In this document: piece by piece, positions 1 through 4,032 of the stretch
Layout: every line of letters starts with the position of its first letter
Numbering within the stretch: the first letter of the stretch is position 1
NCBI GenBank assembly: GCA_964569425.1
Contig: CAZMVD010000176.1
Location: forward strand, 1 to 6,685
From: JACQXM01 sp964569425
Lineage (GTDB): Bacteria > Planctomycetota > Phycisphaerae > UBA1845
Reading direction: 5' to 3'
DNA: 6,685 nt
The notes under the pieces: generated by a model
What the model was told of the DNA's origin: nothing
Seen by the model: only the letters and a program-made list of their open reading frames with translations
Databases searched by the model: none
Translations under genes and position numbers: made by a program

Positions 1-147
1 CATGAGTGCGAAGAAAAACAACGAGGGCGCGGCCGAGGGCTGCCCGGTCGGCCCCGCGGGTGGACCCGCCGGCGCCGCCTGGGCCAGCACGGCGCCCCCC
101 CACTGCCCCACCGCCGCCAGCACACCACCGGTTAATGCCACGATCAT
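1..147 (-). CDS. yajC: YajC, Sec translocon accessory subunit (5' part, runs off left edge)
   Basis: This is the first 49 codons of a minus-strand gene that starts with ATG at 147..145 and leaves the window at base 1. It is seen in the sequence that the frame is open and begins MIVALTGGVLAAVGQWGGAV, continues through an Ala/Pro/Gly/Gln-rich stretch, and ends in SLFFFALM. That pattern matches the N-terminus of YajC: a short A/Q/P/G-rich leader followed by the start of the single membrane helix (FFFALM, normally leading into a helix and an IRPQ motif that would lie outside the window). YajC is a small inner-membrane protein that associates with SecDF and the SecYEG translocon. The position agrees, because tgt-yajC-secD-secF is a widespread gene order. 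The start codon overlaps the tgt stop as ATGA, so translation is probably coupled to tgt. The identification rests on position and the N-terminus only. Confidence 0.8.
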   Translation of the reverse strand, partial: MIVALTGGVLAAVGQWGGAVLAQAAPAGPPAGPTGQPSAAPSLFFFALM

Positions 148-1274
148 GTCACACATGGATCATCCCTTTCGACCGCCGCGCCGGCGATCGGAAACTCTTC
201 TTCGATCGTCGAAAGGCGCCCCTGCGCAGTCAGCTCGCGAATCCGCGCCATGAGCCGCTGGTATAGCCGCAGGTTGTGGATCGACGTGAGCGTCGGTCCC
301 AACATCTCGCCCGCCAGAAACAGGTGGCGAATATACCCGCGGGAGAAGCGGCGGCAAGTTTCGCAGTCGCACCCCTCCTCCAGCGGGCGGTCGTCCAGCC
401 GGTGGCATTCGTTGCGCATCTTCAGTATGCCCGTGGCGGTGAACGCCTCGCTGTTGCGCCCGTTGCGCGTGGGCAGCACGCAATCGAACATGTCCACGCC
501 GGCGCGCACCGCGGCCACGATGTCGCGCGGGCGACCCACGCCCATCAAGTACCGCGGCCGATCCGCGGGCAGCCACGCCGCGACCGGCCCGAGCACCTCG
601 ACCATTTCCGCGTGCGATTCGCCCACGGAAAGCCCGCCGATGGCGTAGCCGTCGAAGCCGATGTCGATGAGCGCCCGCGCACATTGCGCGCGCAGCGCCA
701 CGTCCAGCCCCCCCTGCACGATGCCGAACAGACCCTGGTCGGACCGCGCGTGTGCCTGCTTGCACGCCGCGGCCCAGCGGATCGATCGTGCCACGGCCGT
801 CTCCAGCGTTTGCCGGTCGCACGGCAGCGGCGGGCACTGGTCGAAGACCATGGCCACATCGGCCCCCAGCGTGTTCTGGATCGATGTGGCGCTTTGCGGA
901 TCGAGCCGCAGCAGCGCGCCGTCCACGTGCGAGCGAAAGGTGACACCCTCGTCGTCGATCTTGCTGATCTCCGCCAGCGAGAAGACCTGGTAGCCGCCGC
1001 TGTCGGTGAGGATCGGCCCCTCCCAGCCCATGAAGCGGTGCAGCCCCCCGAGCCCCCCCACCGTCTCCGCGCCGGGACGCAATTGCAGGTGATAGGTGTT
1101 GGCCAGGATCATCCGCGCCCCTGTGCCGAGAAGCTGTGCGGGCGTGACCCCCTTGACGGAGCCGGCCGTGCCCACGGGCATGAATAGCGGTGTTTCCACC
1201 GCCCCGTGGGCGGTTTCGAGCACCCCCGCGCGGGCCGCGCCGTCCTGACATTCCACACGAAACGAGACCATCAT
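144..1274 (-). CDS. tgt: Queuine tRNA-ribosyltransferase (tRNA-guanine transglycosylase)
   Basis: This enzyme swaps guanine-34 in the anticodon of Asp, Asn, His and Tyr tRNAs for preQ1, the committed step of queuosine modification in bacteria; it acts in the cytoplasm. The 376-residue product is full length for the bacterial family. Visible signatures are the N-terminal HGAVETPLFMPVGTAGSVKG block (23-42), the LANTYHLQLRPG motif (58-69), DSGGYQVFSL (91-100) with the general acid/base Asp91, the GIVQGG substrate-binding loop (184-189), FDCVLPTRNGR (263-273) with the nucleophile Asp264, and the zinc site Cys302, Cys304, Cys307 and His333. All catalytic and metal ligands are present, so it should be active. 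Two ATG codons lie in tandem (1274..1272 and 1271..1269), preceded by a weak AAGGG; either could be used. A short tail after residue 360 runs to a TGA that overlaps the yajC start, which suggests an operon with yajC. The gene is divergent from the plus-strand gene at 1547. Confidence 0.97.
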   Translation of the reverse strand: MMVSFRVECQDGAARAGVLETAHGAVETPLFMPVGTAGSVKGVTPAQLLGTGARMILANTYHLQLRPGAETVGGLGGLHRFMGWEGPILTDSGGYQVFSLAEISKIDDEGVTFRSHVDGALLRLDPQSATSIQNTLGADVAMVFDQCPPLPCDRQTLETAVARSIRWAAACKQAHARSDQGLFGIVQGGLDVALRAQCARALIDIGFDGYAIGGLSVGESHAEMVEVLGPVAAWLPADRPRYLMGVGRPRDIVAAVRAGVDMFDCVLPTRNGRNSEAFTATGILKMRNECHRLDDRPLEEGCDCETCRRFSRGYIRHLFLAGEMLGPTLTSIHNLRLYQRLMARIRELTAQGRLSTIEEEFPIAGAAVERDDPCVT

Positions 1275-1368
1275 TCTGCCCTTGACCCAGCCGGAATGCG
1301 CACCCTACCCGCCCGGCCGCGCCGGAGCCAGTGCCGCAAACACACGTGCAGCAGTTGGCGGACTTCGC

Positions 1369-1417
1369 ATTGCGGAATGCGGATCGGCAATGGCCGATTG
1401 CCGATTGCCGATTTCGG
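1369..1417. repeat. Degenerate 7-bp tandem array, seven units
   Basis: Seven consecutive heptamers can be read without gaps. They begin ATTGCGG, AATGCGG and include two identical adjacent ATTGCCG units (1397-1403 and 1404-1410), ending with ATTTCGG. The array sits in the 272-bp spacer between the divergent tgt and the gene at 1547, about 95 bp upstream of the tgt start. The pattern resembles the heptanucleotide short tandem repeats (STRR) described in cyanobacteria, and similar strings are common in planctomycete spacers as I recall them. Its function is unknown. It contains no credible gene: the small open frames across it reflect the period-7 pattern. Confidence 0.8.
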
Positions 1418-1462
1418 CGTTTGGGCGTTTTTCGGCGCGAGTTCGAGCATTTTCGCTGCGGC

Positions 1463-1490
1463 TCACGCCTCTCGCCCCACGCCTCACGCC
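1463..1490. repeat. 7-bp tandem array, four TCACGCC-type units
   Basis: Four gap-free heptamers are visible: TCACGCC, TCTCGCC, CCACGCC and again TCACGCC. The first and last are identical and the middle two differ from them at one or two positions. The array has the same period as the one at 1369-1417 but an unrelated unit, and lies 56 bp upstream of the start codon at 1547. Any promoter of that gene must therefore sit immediately downstream of the array or overlap it. Confidence 0.75.
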
Positions 1491-1531
1491 TTCGGGCGAG
1501 GATTTCGATTCGGTTTTCGGGAGGCGGAAGG

Positions 1532-1541
1532 TAGAATGAGG
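1532..1541 (+). promoter_or_regulatory. Candidate -10 element TAGAAT and/or GAGG ribosome-binding site before the gene at 1547
   Basis: TAGAAT at 1532-1537 matches the bacterial -10 consensus TATAAT at five of six positions. It ends only nine bases before the ATG at 1547, so transcription would start almost at the start codon and give a near-leaderless message. There is no good -35 at 17 bp (TTCGGT). Overlapping it, GAGG at 1538-1541 lies five bases before the ATG and could serve as a ribosome-binding site if the true promoter is further upstream. The two readings are mutually exclusive, and the sequence alone does not decide between them. Confidence 0.3.
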
Positions 1542-1546
1542 CGGTC

Positions 1547-2599
1547 ATGCAACCGCGCGTGTGGAATACTGTCGGCGCGTTTCTTGCCGGCGGGTGTTTC
1601 GTCACCGGGGCCGTGTACGCCGACGGGTTGCTCTACTCGTTCGAGGGCAACACGGTGCCGTACGACCCGTCGGAAGGTTGGATCATCGCCGATCCTTGCG
1701 ATCCGCCCTGTACCGAGGCGGTCGAAGGCGGCGCGTTCATCCTGCGCTGGCCCGTGCCGGGAAACATGACCAATTACCATCGTTGGGTTACCCAGGCGCT
1801 GGAAGAGCCCCCCGCCACCTTCTGGGTGGAATGGCGATACCGATCCAACTTCCCGTTCGGCGGCGTGTTCTGGACGTGCGACGGTGCTTTTTCCGTTCGG
1901 TATGGCGGTGCCTTGGCGCCAACCTACATGTATGGCAATGCGGCTATTTCGGCCAGCGCCGACGAGGTGGTCACCGGACTCGCGCTCAACCAGTACCATA
2001 CCTATCGCTTTGAGAGCCTGGACGGCTTCAACTACCGCATTGCCGTCAACGGGCATTTGTTTGTCGAACGTTTTTCCGATTCGCCTCCTGGCTACCACGT
2101 TCAGTTATGGGGGCGCGGTGGCTGTGCGGGCGACAAGATGCCGAATATCGAAGACGCCTGGGACTTCGTCCGCTACGGCACCATCGCCTTCGGTGAAGCG
2201 ATCGTGGCCACCGATCCGCCGTACGGCTACCTTGACTCGCAAGCCGTTTCGCCGTTCGACCGCTTCACCGTGACCTTCGACAGTCCGAACTACGTGTTTA
2301 TTGATGACGTCGCGGTGGAGGTTACCGGCGGTGTCACCCCGGTGGTGGCCGCCACCCGCCGCACCGACACCGACGACTCGGCAACCGTGGAAATCGTCCT
2401 CGACCGTCCCATCCCCGCCAACGAGCGAACCCGCTTCACCTTCACCGACCCCGCCGGCTCTCAAATCATCGACTACGACTTCCGCGAACCCGTCCCGCCG
2501 GTGCCAACGGTCGGAGCGGCCGGGATCCTCGTCACCGCGGGCTTGATCGGAGTCGCGGGCGTCTTCGCACTTCGGCGGCGAATTCAGAATGCAGAATAG
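1547..2599 (+). CDS. Exported beta-rich protein with IPTL-CTERM-like sorting tail
   Basis: I do not recognise this 350-residue protein as a named family, but its architecture is readable. Residues 1-25 form a signal peptide (R4, a hydrophobic core around AFLAGGCFVTGAV, likely cleavage after VYA, mature start DGLLYSFEG). Residues 26 to about 215 are aromatic and beta-rich, with FWVEWRYRS (92-100) and YRFESLDGFNYRIAVNGHLF (153-172), which recalls concanavalin-A-like jelly-roll domains; Cys51, Cys55, Cys111 and Cys193 could form disulfides. Residues 225-301 look like an Ig-like beta-sandwich (DRFTVTFDSP, VEIVLDRPI). The end is a sorting-tail layout: the motif PVPTVG (318-323), a hydrophobic helix (about 324-341) and Arg343-Arg345, resembling IPTL-CTERM but lacking the usual Trp after the motif. 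Such tails are thought to be processed by exosortase-type systems, so surface display is inferred. The final residues RIQNAE are encoded by a 7-bp tandem array. A substrate cannot be named. Confidence 0.85.
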   Translation: MQPRVWNTVGAFLAGGCFVTGAVYADGLLYSFEGNTVPYDPSEGWIIADPCDPPCTEAVEGGAFILRWPVPGNMTNYHRWVTQALEEPPATFWVEWRYRSNFPFGGVFWTCDGAFSVRYGGALAPTYMYGNAAISASADEVVTGLALNQYHTYRFESLDGFNYRIAVNGHLFVERFSDSPPGYHVQLWGRGGCAGDKMPNIEDAWDFVRYGTIAFGEAIVATDPPYGYLDSQAVSPFDRFTVTFDSPNYVFIDDVAVEVTGGVTPVVAATRRTDTDDSATVEIVLDRPIPANERTRFTFTDPAGSQIIDYDFREPVPPVPTVGAAGILVTAGLIGVAGVFALRRRIQNAE

Positions 2600-2616
2600 C
2601 GAATAGGGAATGAACA
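2582..2616. repeat. 7-bp tandem array overlapping the 3' end of the preceding gene
   Basis: Five gap-free heptamers are visible: ATTCAGA, ATGCAGA, ATAGCGA, ATAGGGA and ATGAACA, all beginning AT and mostly ending in GA. The TAG stop of the plus-strand gene (2597-2599) falls inside the third unit, so the array supplies the last coding bases as well as the first spacer bases. This suggests that the array expanded into, or was captured by, the gene end. Confidence 0.75.
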
Positions 2617-2620
2617 GAAA

Positions 2621-2653
2621 GGCACGGAGGCGCGAAGCCACGTAGGCACGAAG
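2621..2653. repeat. 8-bp tandem array, consensus GGCACGAA
   Basis: Four gap-free octamers are visible: GGCACGGA, GGCGCGAA, GCCACGTA and GGCACGAA, followed by one further G. Two to three substitutions separate neighbouring units, so this is an old, decayed array. It follows the 7-bp array at 2582-2616 after only four bases. Strings of this type are familiar to me from spacers of Planctomycetota and Verrucomicrobiota, a recollection and not a search result. Confidence 0.75.
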
Positions 2654-2660
2654 TAATAAC

Positions 2661-2698
2661 GCCGAAAGCTGAAAACCGAAACGCCGACAACCGAAACG
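2661..2698. repeat. 7-bp tandem array, consensus RCCGAAA
   Basis: The visible units are GCCGAAA, GCTGAAA, ACCGAAA, then an eight-base variant CGCCGACA, then ACCGAAA and a trailing CG. The single extra base is the only break in phase. This is the third of four arrays in the same spacer, seven bases after the 8-bp array. Confidence 0.7.
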
Positions 2699-2713
2699 AC
2701 CGGCTGGAGAGTC

Positions 2714-2767
2714 GGTTCCAAAGCGCTTTTCGGTTCCGCAGCGCTTTGGGGTTCCACGGCGGTTTGG
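2714..2767. repeat. 18-bp tandem array, three units starting GGTTCC
   Basis: Three gap-free 18-bp units start at 2714, 2732 and 2750. Each starts GGTTCC, has a GCG core and then a CTTT or GTTT run: unit 1 is GGTTCCAAAGCGCTTTTC, unit 2 is GGTTCCGCAGCGCTTTGG, and unit 3 is GGTTCCACGGCGGTTTGG. Unit 3 ends 19 bases before the stop codon of the convergent minus-strand gene. There are no spacers between units, so it is not a CRISPR. Units 1 and 2 also pair with each other as a hairpin (2718-2749). Confidence 0.85.
2718..2749. terminator. Hairpin between convergent genes, possible bidirectional terminator
   Basis: CCAAAGCGCT at 2718-2727 is the exact reverse complement of AGCGCTTTGG at 2740-2749, giving a 10-bp stem with a 12-base loop. 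It sits between the stop at 2599 (plus) and the stop at 2787 (minus), where a shared terminator is expected. Neither strand has a U-run after the stem, so it is not a classical intrinsic terminator. It may only be a by-product of the 18-bp repeat, or an RNA 3'-end stabiliser. Confidence 0.4.
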
Positions 2768-2786
2768 TGTCTACTTCATCGGAGCG

Positions 2787-3419
2787 CTATCCGCCGGTAC
2801 CGAGGAATGCGTTCTGGAGTGCGGCATAGTCGCGCAGGTCTACGTGGCCGTCGCGATTAATATCGGTGCGCGTGCAGGGCTGCGTGGTGCCGACGTCGGG
2901 GCCGGTCCAGGCGGCGCGCAGCAGCGTGTGGTCGGCCAGGTTGGTCTGGCCGTTGTTGTCGATGTCGGCCGAGATAGGTGCGCCGCGAAGATCCAGTCGG
3001 CGGATCACACCGCGGCTGTCGACCGGAATGGTGGCGGCGAGAACTTCCTGAGCGGTACCCTGTTTGACGAACACATCGACTGAATTGGGTGCGGTGGTGT
3101 TCAGCACGACGGCCGTGCCGCTGGCTGTCGCACCCGGGGGCACTGTTTCGACCCTGATGCGGAGGACATAACAGTCCGCCTGGCCGAGGCAATCGGAAGC
3201 GGCGGGCTCGTCGCCCATGCGGTAGAACCCCACGTCGCGGAGCTGGCCGTCCACGAGGGCGCGGGCGGTAACGGTGACATTGTCGGTGTCTGCGGCCGGT
3301 CCGGAGGCCAGGCAGACGTGGCCGAAGAGGATGAGGTCGGGCTCGGGGATGGTATCGGCGGCGGTGGCGGCGATGGTCACAAGCAAGAATCCCCATGCTA
3401 TGGCGAACTCTCGGTACAT
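2787..3419 (-). CDS. Small exported protein with C-terminal dockerin-like repeats
   Basis: The product has 210 residues. Residues 1-21 form a signal peptide (MYREFAIAW, hydrophobic FLLVTIAATAA, likely cleavage around ATA-AD). Residues 27 to about 145 form a beta-rich module (LILFGHVCLASG, VTVTARALVDGQ, GFYRMGDE, YVLRIRVE) with Cys36, Cys77 and Cys83; similar modules recur in planctomycete secreted proteins, as I recall. The C-terminus carries two EF-hand-like calcium loops typical of type I dockerins: Asp152-Ile-Asp154-Asn-Asn156-Gly with NLADHTLLRAAW after it, and Asp186-Ile-Asn188-Arg-Asp190-Gly with DLRDYAALQNAFLG after it. Dockerins bind cohesin domains or act as calcium-stabilised C-terminal caps; no cohesin is visible here, and the many dockerins of planctomycetes are mostly unexplained. 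The ATG at 3419 is chosen because it starts the signal peptide and has GGGAG eight bases upstream. The frame is open upstream to about 3713, but that extension would bury the signal peptide. Confidence 0.85.
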   Translation of the reverse strand: MYREFAIAWGFLLVTIAATAADTIPEPDLILFGHVCLASGPAADTDNVTVTARALVDGQLRDVGFYRMGDEPAASDCLGQADCYVLRIRVETVPPGATASGTAVVLNTTAPNSVDVFVKQGTAQEVLAATIPVDSRGVIRRLDLRGAPISADIDNNGQTNLADHTLLRAAWTGPDVGTTQPCTRTDINRDGHVDLRDYAALQNAFLGTGG

Positions 3420-3427
3420 GTTCGAAT

Positions 3428-3432
3428 CTCCC
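3428..3432 (-). promoter_or_regulatory. Ribosome-binding site fixing the start at 3419
   Basis: Read on the minus strand, GGGAG lies eight bases before the ATG at 3419..3417. Together with the signal peptide that begins at this Met, it favours this start over the in-frame upstream extension. Confidence 0.65.
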
Positions 3433-3748
3433 AGTTTTCCAAGGCGCAAGCGGCCCGGTCTGATCCTGTGACGAGCGGACTCTACAGACTCCGGCCTCAA
3501 CACCCAGAATGGGCCTTGGCGCGCCGGAGGCATCGATCCGTGCGCACCCGCCTTGTGTTCAGTGAAAGATAGACCTGAAAGCCTTCTTGCGGCGCGCGGG
3601 GAAATGTCGATTCGGCCTGCCGCCCAGGGACAGAGGGTGCCTCGAAGGGCAACACGGCAGGACTGGCGGGTTCGGTGAGGCCGATTGGTGCCCGGCGAGG
3701 GCGCCGGCCTCAACCCCGTTGGGGTTGTAGGGGTACGCGGTCGATTAA

Positions 3749-3779
3749 CCCAGGGTAGCGGCTGCGCCGCAACCCTGGG
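3749..3779. repeat. Long imperfect hairpin with 8-bp and 5-bp stems
   Basis: CCCAGGGT (3749-3756) pairs with ACCCTGGG (3772-3779). After a single A-A mismatch, GCGGC (3758-3762) pairs with GCCGC (3766-3770), leaving a TGC loop. It is the strongest inverted repeat in the spacer. Its right arm is also the left end of the first direct-repeat copy at 3774. Confidence 0.75.
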
Positions 3780-3812
3780 CTTTGATCCAGAACCCCGTTG
3801 GGGTTGAATGCG
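3774..3812. repeat. Direct repeat, copy 1 of 2 (39 bp)
   Basis: This copy starts CCTGGGCTTTGAT, contains the palindrome AACCCC-GTT-GGGGTT and ends GAATGCG. A close copy lies at 3839-3876, 65 bp downstream. The order of parts (CCTGGGCTTTGAT, a short variable piece, a CCCCGTTGGG palindrome, then GATGCG or GAATGCG) is the same in both, so the repeated unit is larger than a single hairpin. Confidence 0.75.
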
Positions 3813-3838
3813 AGACGTTTTCTAAAGACGGTATCTCG

Positions 3839-3876
3839 CCTGGGCTTTGATGCACAGCCCCGTTGGGTTTGATGCG
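3839..3876. repeat. Direct repeat, copy 2 of 2 (38 bp, decayed palindrome)
   Basis: This copy shares the CCTGGGCTTTGAT start with copy 1 exactly. The palindrome has decayed (GCCCCGTTGGGTTT, one G lost and one A-to-G change), and the copy ends GATGCG. The mismatches show independent drift after duplication. Confidence 0.75.
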
Positions 3877-4032
3877 TCCGGCCACCGAATCACCGGTTTC
3901 TTCCTTCGGCGCGCCGGCAGTTGCGATTTTGGGCAAGGGCCGCATTTTCGGGTCGGTAAGGCCATTTCGGGTTTTTCGCGGGGAAACGCGGCAAGCTGGG
4001 GGCAGGGGTACAGCGCGGCTCGGGGGCGGAAA

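Larger units (their letters stand above)
3692..3876. repeat. REP-like cluster of hairpins
   Basis: Several inverted repeats are packed within 185 bp: CCGGCG-AGGG-CGCCGG (3692-3707), CAACCCC-GTT-GGGGTTG (3711-3727), a long imperfect hairpin (3749-3779), AACCCC-GTT-GGGGTT (3791-3805), and a decayed copy with GCCCC-GTT-GGG near 3857-3867. Repeated palindromes of this type between genes are the hallmark of REP/BIME elements. In many bacteria these are mobilised by REP-associated tyrosine transposases (RAYT); none is encoded in this window. In RNA these hairpins could stabilise or end the Rhs transcript, but no U-run follows them. Confidence 0.7.
3420..4032. other. 613-bp spacer without a convincing gene
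   Basis: The spacer lies between the end of the Rhs gene (stop at 4033) and the start of the dockerin-like gene (3419), both on the minus strand. The part from 3433 to about 3690 shows no recognisable gene, RNA or repeat; it should hold the promoter of the dockerin-like gene, but I could not pick a convincing -35/-10 pair. The part from 3692 to 3876 is a hairpin and repeat cluster described separately. The part from 3877 to 4032 shows nothing I can name. Open frames here lack family resemblance and are explained by the repeats. In particular, no immunity-type gene follows the Rhs tip. Confidence 0.7.

Noticed and set aside
276..1187. Plus-strand open frame of 303 codons
   Set aside because: It is antisense to tgt, with low-complexity His/Arg/Ala-rich translation and no ribosome-binding site or recognisable domain.
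160..1605. Long minus-strand open frame (481 codons) covering the tgt region
   Set aside because: It overlaps tgt in another frame, has an Arg/Gly/Ala-rich composition typical of GC-rich shadow frames, and shows no family motif. tgt has every catalytic residue.
1484..2098. Minus-strand open frame of 204 codons
   Set aside because: It is antisense to the signal-peptide-bearing plus-strand gene and extends through the 7-bp array; no domain is recognisable.
2714..2767. 18-bp repeats as a CRISPR array
   Set aside because: The three units are directly adjacent with no spacers, diverge from each other, and have no cas gene nearby.
3420..3713. N-terminal extension of the dockerin-like protein
   Set aside because: The frame is open, but the extension is Arg/Pro-rich without a domain and would bury an evident signal peptide. 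GGGAG precedes the ATG at 3419.
3745..3945. Minus-strand open frame of 66 codons as a possible Rhs immunity protein
   Set aside because: Most of it is translation of the CCCCGTTGGGG palindromes and direct repeats. It has no immunity-protein features and no good ribosome-binding site.
3948..4032. Intrinsic terminator for the Rhs gene
   Set aside because: A short CGCG stem with a six-base loop is present near 3980-3995, but no U-run follows on the minus strand and the stem is too short to call.
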